The notes under the pieces are model-generated. The model worked only from the letters and a program-made list of their open reading frames with translations. It did no database searches and had not been told where the DNA came from. The translations under genes and the position numbers were made by a program. Positions 20,975-34,913 of a stretch of 64,000 nt of DNA are shown here, in pieces; within the stretch, counting starts at the first letter, position 1, and every line of letters starts with the position of its first letter. Source of the DNA: Buddleja alternifolia. Its lineage: Eukaryota > Streptophyta > Magnoliopsida > Lamiales > Scrophulariaceae. The stretch lies in NCBI GenBank assembly GCA_019426215.1, contig CM033399.1, positions 24,809,022 through 24,873,021 of the forward strand, given 5' to 3'.

Positions 20975-21330
20975 CAGAATGGCGTTCAGTTATGGAAGCC
21001 GAACTCCAGGCACTTGAAAAGAATAATACTTGGACATTAGTTCCTCTTCCTAAAGGTAAAAAAACCCATCGGATGTAAATGGGTTTACAAAGTCAAACAA
21101 AAATCAGATGGTAGCATTGACAGATTTAAAGCCCGTCTTGTTGCTAAGGGCTATACACAAAGTGAACGAATTGATTTTCATGAGACCTTCGCTCCTGTCT
21201 CCAAACTTGTTACTATATGCATTCTTCTTGCTATTGCTGCTATTAAAAATTGGTCATTACATCAACTTCATGTGAATAATGCTTTTTTGCATGGAGATTT
21301 GCATGAAGAAGTGTACATGACTTTGCTACC
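20975..21330 (+). pseudogene. Copia-2 reverse transcriptase, N-terminal part
   Basis: The region starts with WRSVMEAELQALEKNNTW. Beyond a frameshift it continues with [20 protein letters not shown], the LVAKGYTQ block and [16 protein letters not shown]. It ends at the x-x-P-G position just before the palm domain, where the sequence switches to an X-family LTR. The catalytic YVDD region is missing. Confidence 0.82.
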
Positions 21331-22817
21331 TGGAGATTTTCATGTTAGATGTTTTGATGATGACAAGATAGGATTTCATGTTAGACCCCAAATATAATGT
21401 AAGTTTCTGTTTTCATAGATCAATTGTATAAGCATTTGAAATTATGTAATTTTGTTAGGCTTGCAGTTTTTATCTTTGTAGATTTTAGACTAAGTATTAG
21501 ATACCGAATCGCTAATAGAATTCTAAGTGAGTCTATTAGAGATGAAGTTGAAGATCAGCGTCTGAAGTCAAATGAAGATGAAGATTTGTTCTTAGCGTCT
21601 ATCAAACGCTAAAGGAATATTTCAGGATTTATGGATCAAGCGCTCAAAGCACTCCATCGATCAGTATCAGATTCACCTGAAATAAATTCTCAAGTCATAA
21701 AGGACTTAAATGCAATCACTCAACGGACATTTATTTCCAACAGGAAATAAATGCATTAAATGCCTGATAAGAGCATTAAATGTGATAAGCTATTATGACT
21801 TTTGGACAATCCACCTTTTGACTAGATTGTCAGGTTTTCAGAATTCAAACGTGCTCCCGACCAATCGGAACCAACAGGATTTCAGGAATGTCAGAAAAAA
21901 GACTGATTCACACGCCGCGTGAAGAGCATGTGCTCACATGTGTCTAACAAAAAAATCCCAAGAATTACCTATAAATAACTCATTCCAGCAAACCTTAAAA
22001 AAAAACGATCAACACGCGAAAACTTTGCTAAAATATTTTCTCAAGAAAAGCTTAGAAACTCCATAGCTAAAATCTTTCAAGCTTTTTGCATACATTCCAG
22101 ACAATCACAAATATCTCAAACATCTTCCAAAAAAGAAACCTAAACTCTTACTGAGATATTCCAAGTTGTTTGATCTTTCCAAGAAACAAACAAAACCTGT
22201 GTGACAAAACCCTCAACCTTTCATCTGAGTGAGAAAGTTGTTGAAATCCCTTACAGGCAGTATTTTTGAGTGAGAGAATGTTGTAGAAGAAGATATTCAT
22301 TGGTGCTGAAATCTGTGTGATCAAGGAGCCCGAGATCATTTTTCACCTTTTTACTATCTTGTAGAAGATTCTATATGATTCTTTGATAATCAACTTAGTA
22401 AATTCCCTCTAAGTGAAAAAGGAGAAGAAGGATGTAGCTGGGATTACATCACCCAATGAACCTTACAATTTCTTGTGTTATTTACTATTATTATTGTCTT
22501 GCTTTATATTCTCCTATTTATTTTGAAAAAGATAAACTAAACTGCTAAGCGACTATTTAACCAAAACGAACGCTAAAGCTTTAAAATCATTTCTATTGTG
22601 CTAACCCTGATTAAGCGATCTAAGCTTTACCCTATTTTGGAAAATTGCTAAAATCACTAAGTCCAAGTTATCTTTTCTGTAGCGCCTGACCTAAGCACTC
22701 AGCTTCCTAAGCGTTCAAATCTTTAAAAGTAATACGAATTTTTGAAGTCGAAAAAGACTTCAGGATCTATTCAACCTCCCCTTTCTAAACCCTTTCGTAT
22801 GACACTTGGGACCAACA
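21331..22817 (+). repeat. Element X left (5') LTR
   Basis: It matches 47709-49203 over nearly its whole length and ends with ACTTGGGACCAACA before the primer site. The first ten bases do not match the other LTR's TGTTAGGAAT well, suggesting terminal mutation or a small deletion. The sequence is rich in AGCG and CGCT. Confidence 0.85.
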
Positions 22818-22819
22818 AG

Positions 22820-22831
22820 TGGTATCAGAGC
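22820..22831 (+). other. Element X primer-binding site
   Basis: TGGTATCAGAGC follows the LTR after a two-base spacer, complementary to initiator methionine tRNA. Confidence 0.88.
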
Positions 22832-22928
22832 GTTGAAATAGAAACCTAAGCGTTTCCAAGCGTAACTGCTTGTTTAGACCCATTTTTCTAAACTTAGTCG
22901 CTTAAAATTTTCTTTTAAACATCTCATT

Positions 22929-24556
22929 ATGACTTTTAACAAAACGCCTAAGTTGGTAGAGTCAAACTATGATTCTTGAAAACTTAGAGCATTCGCGTAT
23001 TTATGTTCTTGCGATAATGAAATGTGTGATGTAATTTCAGATGGCCCCATGAAGATCATGAAAGTGATAACTCGAGCGCCTAGAGCTGATGAAGCAACTC
23101 CAGATGGTTATGTTGAAAGACGCCAGATGATAGAAAAAGAGCGAATCTGGATAATGTTGGACGAAGTGCACTTTACTTAGCGTTAGGAGAAAATGATGCA
23201 TTGTTCAAAAAAATCAAACAATGTAAGACGTCAAAAGAGATATGGGATAAGTTGGCTATAGTATGTGAAGGTTCAGCACAAATGAAGGAGAACAAGCTCT
23301 CCACAGCCATGCAAAGATTTGAGCATTTTAAGATGCAGAACAATGAGACGCTAGAACAATTGGACGCAAGGTTTACTTTGCTCATTATAGAGTGAGCGTC
23401 ATTAGACAAGGAGTTGGCCAACAAGGAAATGGTCAATAAGATTTTCAGAATTCTTCCAAGTAAGTATTTGATTAAGACTGTTGCTATGAGAGAATCACAG
23501 ACATTGGAGACTCTTACTCCAGAACATATGTTTTCAGAATTAAAGACATTTGAGTTCGAATTGGGTGAAGTCAGTGACACATCGACTTTAGTGACTGAAT
23601 CAGGAGCTTTAATCGCTACCACCAAAAGTAAGGGTAAAGCAATTAGTGAGGCGAAATCAACGAAATCCAATGAAGAAAAAGAGATGGCTTTACTGGTAAA
23701 GAAATTCAAGAAATTTCTAAGATATGAAAAAAGAAACCCTATTGGACAAACTTCATTTCAAACCCTTCCACCTGCACCAGCGCCTCAACATCAAGCGCTA
23801 GTGTATTCGGCACCTCAACCAATAGCGCCAGTTCCTTACCAAGCGCTTACAACTCCTACTCAGAATCTCTCAGCGCCAGTTATTTCAAGGGGATTAACCA
23901 CTGAACAAAAAATGAAAACTAATTTGTGTTATAATTGTAGGAAACCAGGGCACTACCAGGTAAATTGCCCTTCTCCAAATGTGTATAAGCCCACAAGGCA
24001 AGACTATGCGGATAGAAACCAATTTAGGAGCAACCTTCGCCAACAAGGTTTGCTAGCGGAATCTGAACCATTCTCCGCACTTGAAGAGGATTTGGAATCA
24101 TCAGATGAAAGCAGTGATGATGAGCCAACAAGCGACTCAGCATTGATTTGTCTCATGGCAAGAGATGATGAAGCGTCTGATGATTCGCTACCTGAGGTAA
24201 CCACTGAATTATCTCATCCTCTTTCTTATGATGAATTACTTGACAAAGTTAATGAATATTATAAAGATTGTCAAGATGCCGCCAAATTATATCAAAATCA
24301 CTTGGCTATTATTTCATCGCTCACAAGTGATAAAGTAACGCTCAAAGTAGAGTTGCAAGTTCAGCAACAATGCATTGAGAAGAACCAATCGCTTGAGAGT
24401 GAAATTACTCAATTGAAAAACGATCTTGATATAATAGTCAAGAGAGAAGCTGATCTGATCGCTAGACTTGCCAAATCAGAGCAGCTCCTCTCATCATTAT
24501 CAAAAACTTTAAGAAAGTTGGATAATGTGACTGAGGCAATAAGAATGTTTAGTTAA
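22929..24556 (+). pseudogene. Element X gag
   Basis: Translation would start at 22929 (MTFNKTPKLVESNYDS) but hits TGA where related gags have Trp. A frameshift follows near 23130 and a stop at 23394. The longest open part, 23414-24556, holds the rest of the UBN2-type gag domain (MVNKIFRILPSKYLIKTVAMRE), a Lys-rich link, an Ala/Pro/Gln-rich stretch and the zinc knuckle CYNCRKPGHYQVNC. After it come an acidic Ser-rich region and a long heptad-like coiled coil (about residues 265-375). The large C-terminal extension fits Sireviruses. A gag relative in Z (38759-39532) confirms the family. Confidence 0.85.
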
Positions 24557-24807
24557 AAGACCAGTTTAGGATGCAATAAATTCGGTAAACAACCAAATAA
24601 ATCTTATGTTACGGCTAACAACAATGGTACGAGGCCAAATGAGAAAGCCAAAGCTGACTCAAGCAAGGGAAAGACGAAAGCAAATGATTTACAAAGACGG
24701 GTTCATCCAAACGCTCAAAAGGCTAAGGATAAACCTGACCGACTTTGAATCAAGCGCTAAGCGTCCAGCACCAAAAGTGCAACCCAAGCCAGCGCCAAGG
24801 AAATACC

Positions 24808-26480
24808 TGTAAGGGAGGTGCCCTAAAATCCAATTATTTAATGTGTTTATTATAAATAAATAAATAATATATATTAGAAGTTATGAGTATTATTAAATGT
24901 CCTACGGGATAGGCATAGTCCATAATTGCATATGAGAATCCAAATGGAAGTGATGTTCCATGAAAGACTTGGATTACGTATATCATGTGTTATTATAAAT
25001 GGGTTATAGTCGTTGATAAGAATGGGCGTCTTATCTGCTAAAGACTATAATATGCTATATTCGATGATTTGTCTTAATCATGGGAATAAGGATTCCATAT
25101 ATAGTATATTCGTGTAAATCAATTAGATTGAAACACTGAACCGGACCAATCAAATTATTTATTTTGACTACTATCGAAAATAAATAATTTTGAACAATAA
25201 CTCTTAATCCTATGATTGTCGTGGACTAATGCATCTAGTGCATATTGCTTTGATGTATTTAGAAGTGAGGTCTTCGGTGGCCAATATAGTTTATACATTG
25301 GGTAATGACATAAAAATGTGATTGGAAAGGACATTCATATGGAATCTATAATCTCCATGAGAGATAAGATATATCCCCTATAATGGATTTGCAATGTTCA
25401 ATTTTTCTAAAACTTTGGCCAAAGTGTTTCAGGTGAAGTGTCACTGAAATTATATGAAAAAATAGTTTTTCATTTGGAAAGTTGATAAGAAGCAAATAGA
25501 GCATTATAGGATAAGATGTGAAAAATAAAATGATAGTAGTCTTAATTTTATTTCTTCACGGATATTTCAATAGAGGAGTTAATGGAATATTTCTTTACGA
25601 AAGAATGGTAACTCAAGAATAAATTGAAATTAATTTTAGAGTGCAATAATATTTATTTAGTGGAATTAAATACTGTTAAGTAGTATTAAATATTATCATG
25701 TGATGATAATTTAATTTAATCTACTTGGAGCTAAAATTAATTTTCCCTAAGGTCCCTTCGCAAACCTCAAATTGAAACTCTACAAATAAATACTAAAGAT
25801 CCATTAGATGGATAAGTTTGAACTTAGATGAAAACAAATGTGGGAAATATGTTTGGAAAAAGGATATTTAATTAAATAGTGATTTAATTAAATAACACTT
25901 GATTAAAAAAAAAAGTGAACACTTTAGCACCCCACATTGTTTTTCTTTAATCCCTCTTCATTCCTTTTTCACACTATATAAGGGATGTCATTTGGAAGTT
26001 CAAACGCATAACACACAACAAAGACAAGTAGTTCTTGAACAATTTTTTCAAGAACAAGGTAGTTTTTGAGAAAATAAAATTCCTCTTAAGGAGTTTTATT
26101 TTAGTAGTATTTTTTTTTGGAGCCCACACTCCCGAGTTTGTTGAGGTATTGCGAAGAAGGCTTTGCGGTGAACGAGTTCTTCTTCTACCGACGAGTTCCA
26201 ATCTTCGGTGTAAGGTTTGCTTTCTTCATTTTCAATTATTATTGTTTTTATAGTTATTCAATTATTGATTTTAATTAAAGTGTTTAATTATGTAGTCTTT
26301 TAATTGTTAGCTATAGATAGGCAATAATAATTATTAATTAAAGTGTTTAATTAATTTCTTTAAGTCATAGTATGTATGCTTTAATTTTTTGATGTCATGC
26401 ATGTACGCATAAGAGCTAGGTCTCTATTTTAATTCCGCTGCGTACCAATTTGAGTTCGATTTTGAATCGATTTCCCAAAA
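24808..26480 (+). repeat. Element Y 5' LTR
   Basis: This 1,673-bp LTR begins TGTAAGGGAGG and ends TTTCCCAAAA; the last bases differ from the CA of its partner. A TATA box ACTATATAAGGG lies near 25972. Compared with the 3' LTR it lacks about 95 bases after a poly-A run near 25910. Confidence 0.9.
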
Positions 26481-29400
26481 ACTGGTATCAGAGCTAGGCT
26501 CTTGATACGTACATGTGAGACATATTGGCATGATGACATGTTATTTATTTTAGAATTTTGATTCTATATATTAAAGCTTTAGACATGTATCGATTATTAT
26601 GATATAAGCATTTTTGTATGATTGGATCAATTTTTAGTTATAGTTGTAGTATTATATTGTGCTATTAAATTCGTCTAGTTAATTCTGTCGAGGAGATTGG
26701 GTTTTAAGCGCAACCGTTGTGACGCCTCCAATCTATCCTGGGAATTAAATCTAGTTAATTCTGTCTAGGAAAATGGGTTTTAAGTGCGACCGTTGTGACG
26801 CCTCCAATCTTTCTTGGGAATTAAAACTAGTGTGGTTTTCTAGTACAATATTTACTCTCTATTTCTATTTTTGGTGGAATATGGCTATGAGTTCCACAAC
26901 AAGTTGTATCAGAGCCTCAGCTCTTGATCCGTACATGTGAGACATGTTTACATGATTGCATGTTTAAAATTAAATGATACTATGGAATTTTATGGAATTA
27001 AATTCTAGATATTAATGTTTTTAACATGTAAAATTTTATTATTTTTAAAGCATGCTTATTTTGATTAGATCAAGTATGAATACATGTTTATAACATTAAT
27101 ATATTTATTCAACATAATAGATTTGATTTGATTAAATGTTTTATTTAAATTGTTTAAATAAATGTTGAATATTTTTATGTCAATCATATATTGTGATATG
27201 ATGATTGAGTGGGAGTAAGATTCAAGAAGTTGAACCTTAATACTTCATGAGCATGAGATCACGTTGTTTAAATTGTTTAAATAATGCATATGTACATTAT
27301 TAAAGCATTAGTATGTGTGATTGTATTCAACATGAGAAACTTGATGTGATCAAGTGTATTATTTAAATTGTTTAAATATATGTTGAATATATGATGTCAA
27401 ATTGTTTTTGACATAATAGTTGAATGGGAGTATTTTCCAAGATAAGGAGAAACGTTTTGATGAGATCATATAATTCAAATAGTTGAATTTTTTCTATTTA
27501 ATTAAATTTCTTGGAAATTCTAATTTGATTAGTACTCATTATTATTTAATGTATTCATTATATGATAATGAAAAATCCACGAGTTTTGAAATATCAAGTG
27601 GGAGAGAGATTCAAGAGTTGAATTCTCATGGCCTCCATTACTGTTCTAACGGTGTAGCAAGTGAATATTATTCCCTGAGGAAGGTATTCACTCAAGGTTA
27701 CAAGATTAGATCCTTGATGGGTAGATTGAAGTATGCTTAAACAAGTGCGATCACGCTGCCGTGGAGTATCTTGAATACCATATGAATATCTAAGTAATGG
27801 TGTACACTTGATTGGGAAAACATATTAGCCTCCCCGAGGAGCTCTGTTATGTCATCCCAAAGGCTGAAGATTAATATGGTGGGTTAATGATGTTTAGTAA
27901 GAGTTACAAAAGAAAAACATATTAACTGAGAAATGTTCTCGCCTAAACTTATTATATTTTTCGGTCCTGCTGCCAGGAAGGAAAATGTAGAAAACCAGGT
28001 CATCATTGCATGTACCAAAATGTGATTTGTGGATCCCATATTTGGTTTTATTGCTAAAGACTCTACTCATAACTTGTTTATAATTTATTTATTTCATAAT
28101 TGCATTAGCTAGTCCTTTACAATCGTATTTCGAGAACATTAGTTCCTAGGGTCTAGATATGTCAAGTGGAATGTGAATCTTGAAAGTGTATTTACTTATG
28201 GTAGATATAAACTCGTTCATATATCTACATGTTCTTTTAGTTCCAATTGACAATGAGTCACTGACTGTTGCGGACCGTTATGAATGGTCACCTAAAGTCA
28301 TTGAGATGACTAAAAGCTATATCCTGACCACTTAGTCAACCATTCTCAAGCACTTGATGCAAGAGATGGTTCTTCTGAAAAAATCATTTTTTCAAGGAGA
28401 CGTTTAATGGTGGGATTGGACAGTTAGACATAGGTAATGAGTAAGTTGCACATTGCCAAGATGTCTTAAGGAATACTAAATTAATAAACACATCATGAAG
28501 ATGATGAGGTGGGTGAATAAACTAGAATTCCTTAGTATAATAATTGCCAGTCAAACCCAATAGGATAGGATCCTAAACTTCCATGTATTATTTTTTTGTG
28601 AATTTTATAATTCACTGTGTAATAAATAATGAGATTATATATTGCATGACTCTATGGAAGAAATGGGTGTTGAGAACTAAAGAAAGATGGTACGAGTATA
28701 TCAATTAACAAAAATAGGGTTTATGCTTTAGAGTAAAGTATTGATCTTGAATAATGTCTTTGTGTACCTTTATTTGTAGAAATATAATTTCTGTTAAGAT
28801 AGTGAATATTTGATTCACAAATATTTAAAAGAATAAAAGTCATTCATAATAAATTGTTTATTAGTAAAGGTACTAGGAGAGATATTTTTTTGATTTTGTT
28901 AAATACTCTATTCATAATTCTAGATGCAAGTATGTGACTTACCATTAGAAAGATAAATCTCTAATGACTAATAAAGTGTATGTTTAGCAGTAAGTCATAT
29001 TAATCCTGATATGATCTAAAGACTGACTTATGATGGACTTAAATGTTCATTAGATGTAGAAGGGTCTACCAGTCTGCGAATCATGTTGTGGAAGATATAA
29101 TGACTATGAGGCCATAGGCCAAACCAATTGTGCTGCTAACATTGCTTGAATTGGTTCACACTGATGATTGTGAATCAATTCGTGTTTAAGTCAATAGAGT
29201 TCTTTGAGTTTTTCATGCGAGATGATTACTCAATGCATTTGTATATGTATATGATACATAAGTCTTAAAATGTTGAATAGTTCAAATTGATTAAGACTCA
29301 TGTCGAGAATTAGTTAGATGAACGTATGAAACCATTTTGATATGATCACAATGATCAATGTTTGTCTAAAGAGTTCTTGGATTTCTTAATTGCAAATGAG

Positions 29401-31461
29401 ATAAGATCTCAACTTACTGTACTGAGTAACTCTAGTCGAATAGTGTTGCAGATAACAAGAAATAGGACATTAGAGAAAATGGTAAGATCAGTTTTGTGAC
29501 TCTTCCCAAAGTTCCTTTTGGGATCTGTATTCAAATAGTTGCAACCTATTGTACTTGTTTATAAGTCAGTTCCTGAGACAAATGTGGAATCATTGATTGG
29601 GTTAAGCCTAATTTTAAGTTCAAGCACATGTGTTAGGGAAGGATCTTGACAAAGATAAATAAATGACAAAGGTATATTTGTTTCTAGAGTGTCCTAGAGA
29701 AACAAAGGGTGGTTAATACTATAGTTCAATCATTACAAGTATTTTGTAAAGTACAAATACTAAGTATCTGGATGATGGACTACTGAATAACCACAAAAGT
29801 TAAAATGAACTTGTATTTCTGAGGATGATAGTATGAGATACTACATGTTGACAACCTAGAATAATTGAGAACATAAGTGGGACATAAGATGTATCCAATA
29901 TAATTATTGATTGTGGGTCTAATATACTTGAGTGAGCCACAATGTAGTGGGAGTATTGTCATTAACATGACAGATATCTTCAGGAGACCCTAGGGGTGGA
30001 ACCTGAATATGAATCTGATACTCTTAGCAACAATGTAGCTCTACTAGATATAGATGTTGGCCAATGAGTCAAAGTAACGTATGTCTGATAACTTGTAGAG
30101 GCGCCAAAAGGCATTAAACTCATGAGATGTAAATGAGTCTACAAGAGAAAGAAAGGAATGGATTGGGAGGTAGAGAACCTCAAAGCAAAGATATTGGTGA
30201 AGTTTTATATGATAAAACCTGTCAGCCAGTAGTCATGCTTAAATCCAGAATGATACTCCTGTCCATTACTCTCATTATGATTATGAGTTAAGAAATGGCT
30301 ATGAAGACAATATTCTTGAATGGGCACCTTCAAGAAAAATATTATATGTTACAACTCAATGAACTTTTAGTTGAAAAGTCATGGTGCATATGGCATGAAA
30401 ACTGAAGTAGTCCATTTATGGACTTAGATAAACGTCTATATCATGAAACATCAAAATTAGAAGCTATCAAATTTTGAATTTGAATAAATGCCGGATGTCC
30501 TAAGTGTATATAAGAGATATCCTGAGAGTTATAATGTTCTTAGTACAATATATGGATAATATCCTAATCATTATGAATGATGTATGAATATTATCTGTTG
30601 CCAAGTTTTGGTTGTCTTAATAAGATTAATATAGATGACCTAGGTGAAGTTAGCAATGTTTTGAAAAGAACAAAGTGCTAAATTAATCACATTCTGCATA
30701 TATGAGATAATGACGAAGTATAATGTGATGGATTTCAAGAAGGGTTTATCCCCTCTTACGCTTGAAATTAATCTTTCTCAAAAGAAAGAACACATGAGAT
30801 AGTACCACATGCTTTTGTTGTGGATTGTCTTATATGGTTTGAGTATTACACAAAGGTCAAACATCTGTTATGTAGTAATAAAGGTCAACAGTTATCAATT
30901 AAATCATAAACCACACTGGCTAGGAGTGAATCGTATATTATAGTACTATATGTTATATGATGATCTATCTCAGTGAAGAGTTGAAACCTATTAGTTACAC
31001 AAGATCAAGTATTTATTTAGATAAGTGATCACTCCACTGGCATATGTATTTACCCTTTACTGTAAGGAACTATTGGTTGGAGAAACGTATAATTATGAAT
31101 TAACCATTTCAACTACATAAGCTGAGTAAGTCGCGACTTATGAAGTTGCTAAAATAGCTTATTGGCTTAAAAAGAAATTTTTAATGAACTAGATGTTATT
31201 AGAATTGGACTAATACCAATCACATACCGATGTGATATCTGGTTACGTAGTTAATTCCATACACTCTAGTAGTCATAAGTGAAAGTGTCACATATTAGAG
31301 AATATGTAGACTACAATGCGATTGTAGAAACCGAATTAGTTTCCATGTATAATCTGGCAGATTCCCTTTCTAAAAGCATTGACACAAAAGAGTTTTGTTT
31401 ATCTAAATGGGACGAGTATGCTGGATATATTGCTAATTGGTTTTAAGGGCAAGTGGGAGAT
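26481..31461 (+). pseudogene. Element Y interior: fully decayed Copia gag-pol
   Basis: No open frame above about 85 codons remains, yet Copia landmarks can be read between stops and in the right order. Near 29150 the sequence reads ELVHTDDCE (integrase start) and near 29220 DDYSMHLYMYM. An NRTLEKMVRS-like block stands near 29465, and KGIKLMRCK-stop-VYKRKKG (reverse transcriptase) near 30110. MKTIFLNGHLQEKYYM follows near 30305, AE-stop-VATYEVAK (RNase H) near 31120 and NLADSLSKSID near 31355. Gag is not recognisable. The decay far exceeds what the LTR similarity suggests. Confidence 0.75.
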
Positions 31462-33230
31462 TGTTAGGGATGTGTCCTAAAATCCAATTATTTAATGTGT
31501 TTATTATAAATAAATAAATAATATATATTAGAAGTTATGAGTATTATTAAATGTCCTACGGGATAGGCATAGTCCATAATTGCATATGAGAATCCAAATG
31601 GAAGTGATGTTCCATGAAAGACTTGGATTACGTATATCATGTGTTATTATAAATGGGTTATAGTCGTTGATAAGAATGGACGTCTTATCTGCTAAAGACT
31701 ATAATATGCTATATTCGATGATTTGTCTCAATCATGGGAATAGGGATTCCATATATAGTATATTCGTGTAAATCAATTAGATTGAAACACTGAACCGGAC
31801 CAATCAAATTATTTATTTTGACTACTATCGAAAATAAATAATTTTGAACAATAACTCTTAATCCTATGATTGTCGTGGACTAATGCATCTAGTGCATATT
31901 GCTTTGATGTATTTAGAAGTGAGGTCTTCGATGGCCAATATACTTTATACATTGGGTAATGACATAAAAATGTGATTGGAAAGGACATTCATATGGAATC
32001 TATAATCTCCATGAGAGATAAGATATATCCCCTATAATGGATTTGCAATGTTCAATTTTTTTAAAACTTTGGCCAAAGTGTTTTAAGTGAAGTGTCACTG
32101 AAATTATATGAAAAAATAGTTTTTCATTTGGAAAGTTGATAAGAAGCAAATAGAGCATTATAGGATAAGATGTAAAAAATAAAATGATAGTAGTCTTAGT
32201 TTTATTTCTTGACGGATATTTCAATAGAGGAGTTAATGGAATATTTCTTTACGAAAGAATGGGAACTCAAGAATAAATTGAAATTAATTTTAGAGTGCAA
32301 TAATATTTATTTAGTGGAATTAAATATTGTTATGTAGTATTAAATATTATCATGTGATGATAATTTAATTTAATCTACTTGGAGCTAAAATTAATTTTCC
32401 CTAAGGTCCCTTCGCAAACCTCAAATTGAAACTCTACGAATAAATACTAAAGATCCATTAGATGGATAAGTTTGAACTTAGATGAAAAAAAATGTGGGAA
32501 ATATGTTTGGAAAAAGGATATTTAATTAAATAGTGATTTAATTAAATAACACTTGATTAAAAAAAATAAATGAAAAGTGAACAGTAACGCGTGTACTGTT
32601 CACGAAAGTTGGTGGCAGCCGAAAGGTTTTTGCTTTTTTCTCTTTTCACCCACTTTGTTTTCTTTTTCTTTCTTTAGCACCCCACATTGTTTTTCTTTAA
32701 TTCCTCTTCATTCCTTTTTCACACTATATAAGGGATGTCATTTGGAAGTTCAAACGCATAACACACAACAAAGACAAGTAGTTCTTGAACAATTTTTTCA
32801 AGAACAAGCTAATTTTTGAGAAAATAAAATTCCTCTTAAGGAGTTTTATTTTAGTAGTATTTTTTTTTGGAGCCCACACTCCCGAGTTTGTTGAGGTATT
32901 GCGAAGAAGGCTTTGCGGTGAACGAGTTCTTCTTCTACCGATGAGTTCCAATCTTCGGTGTAAGGTTTGCTTTCTTCATTTTCAATTATTATTGTTTTTA
33001 TAGTTATTCAATTATTGATTTTAATTAAAGTGTTTAATTATGTAGTCTTTTAATTGTTAGCTATAGATAGGCAATAATAATTATTAATTAAAGTGTTTAA
33101 TTAATTTCTTTAAGCCATAGTATGTATGCTTTAATTTTTTGATGTCATGCATGTACGCATAAGAGCTAGGTCTCTATTTTAATTCCGCTGCGTACCAATT
33201 TGAGTTCGATTTTGAATCGATTTCCCAACA
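31462..33230 (+). repeat. Element Y 3' LTR
   Basis: This 1,769-bp LTR begins TGTTAGGGATGTG, ends TTTCCCAACA and keeps the ~95-bp segment lost from its partner (about 32560-32680). It is followed by the second ATACC. Confidence 0.92.
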
Positions 33231-33248
33231 ATACCAGCATCAATATCC

Positions 33249-34860
33249 ATGGCAGATAAGATCATTTGTCGATACTATGATGATTATGATTATGACTATG
33301 ATTATGATTACTATTATAATCGAGGATATTATTGTACACCCAAAAAGCACACACAACACAATGTGAAACCCAAGAAGGCCATTATTCCTACAATGAAGAC
33401 TAGGCAAATATGGGTTCCTAAAGTTTTAATTCAAACCAAAGTTACTAACGTTGAAGGACCCAAGACAACATGGGTACCTAAGAAGAATTAAAATTGTCCT
33501 TTAAATCCAGGTACCTAGAGCCAACATTGATACTTCAATTTAGTACTTTGATAGTGGATCGTCAAGACACATGACGGATTCCAAGGATCTATTGATCAAC
33601 TATAAAGCAACCAATGGTCCTCAAGTTATTTTCGGTGATAACTCCAAAGGTAAAACCAAAGGTATAGGTATCATGGATAGGCGAAACATCATGATTAGTG
33701 ATGTATATTATGTTGAGGGTCTTAAGCATAATTTATTGAGCATTAGTCAATTCTGTGATAAAGGTTTTGAAGTAAAATTTTCAAGCGACTTCTGCTATGT
33801 TAACGACTCTAAGACTAAGTCTACTAAATTAAAAGAAAAAAGAACAAATAATGTGTATTTGGTAGATTGGGATTCTACAATTGATAACAACCCCACATGT
33901 TTTAATGCTAAAAGTCAAAATGAATTGGGTTGGTTATGGCATATAAAAATGAATCACCTCAACTTTAAGGCAATCTCTCAATTAATATCGCTAAATCTAG
34001 TCAAGGGATTACCTAAGGGTTCCTTTCAGAAAAATCGCTTATGTGATGCATGTCAAATGGGTAAACAAGTAAAATCATCTTTTAAGAAGAAACCATGCCT
34101 ATCTACTTTTAGAGTTCTTGAACTATTGCATCTAGATTTGTTTGGTCCTATTCAAATCATTAGTGTTAGTGGTAAAAAGTACTCGCTAGTAATAGTTTAT
34201 GATTTCTCTCGCTATACAAGGGTAGAATTCCTAGCGACCAAAGATGAAACTAGTGTCAAGCTCACATCGCTAATTCGTCAATTGCAAACTTATAAAGATC
34301 TCAAGGTGACAAGAATTAGAAGCGATAGAGGAACTGAATTTACTAACCAATTTGTTGAGAAGTTTTGTATAGATTTTGGAAAACTTCATGAGTATTCTGC
34401 CCCTAGAACACCTCAACAGAATGGAGTTGCCGAGCGATGGAATAGAACGCATAAAGAAGCTGCAAGGTTGATGCTTGTAGAGTCTAAGCTGCCTCAAAGG
34501 TTTTGGGCCGAAGCTATGAATACCGCTTGCTACACTTAGAACCAGTGTATGATCAACAAGCAACATGAGAAGACTCCATATGAGTTGTGGAAGGAACGTA
34601 AGCCTAACATTTCATATTTTCATGTATTTGGTTCAAAATGTTTCATTCATAACAATGGATCCCAAAGTCTAAAGACGTTTGATCCTAAAGCGAATGAGGG
34701 AATCTTTCTAGGCTGTGCCAAGAACGGAAAGAGTTTTTGCATCCTAAGATCAAATCGAAGGTTGAAGAATCCATTCATGTTGTGTTTGATGATGCTAACC
34801 AAGAACCGAGTAAGGTTAATCCTGATGATGTAGGAATTTAAGATCTTGCCCAACAAGCGT
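33249..34860 (+). pseudogene. Element X pol: protease and integrase
   Basis: After Y ends, the reading resumes with a low-complexity Asp-Tyr tract (33280-33310) and repeated MWVPK-like motifs (IWVPK, TWVPK) typical of the Copia gag-pol junction. The protease core DSGSSRHMTD follows near 33550 with the D-S-G triad intact. The integrase (33571-34539) shows LLSISQFCDKG, a CDACQMGKQ zinc finger, LDLFGPIQ and IRSDRGTEF. APRTPQQNGVAERWNRT supplies the catalytic Glu region. A stop at 34537 and further frameshifts break it before KTPYELWKERKPN. Confidence 0.88.
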
Positions 34861-34913
34861 CACAAATCAATCTTGGTGATGATAGTGATGATGATGAGGA
34901 TAATGAGATCTTT

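Larger units (their letters stand above)
17862..21330 (+). mobile_element. Copia-2, 5' two-thirds of a Ty1-copia element
   Basis: It starts at the point where copy A and copy B stop matching. A ~300-bp 5' LTR is followed directly by a TGGTATCAGC primer site, gag, protease, integrase and the N-terminal part of reverse transcriptase, all plus strand. The element stops abruptly at about 21330 inside reverse transcriptase, where an X-family LTR begins. The rest of reverse transcriptase, RNase H and the 3' LTR are nowhere in the window. Stops and frameshifts are frequent. Confidence 0.85.
24808..33230 (+). mobile_element. Element Y: Copia retrotransposon inserted in X
   Basis: The ends are TG...CA, with a perfect 5-bp duplication ATACC at 24803-24807 and 33231-33235. 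Joining across it restores X. It has long LTRs (24808-26480, 31462-33230), a TGGTATCAGAGC primer site at 26483 and a purine-rich tract (GTGGGAGAT) before the 3' LTR. The LTRs differ at about 25 positions by eye (~1.5 %) apart from a ~95-bp deletion in the left one near 25907. The interior keeps only scattered Copia signatures and no long ORF. Confidence 0.92.

Noticed and set aside
25974..26253. Paired ORFs repeated at 32724-33003
   Set aside because: They are the same stretch of the two Y LTRs, on opposite strands, next to the TATA box; repeat copies rather than genes.
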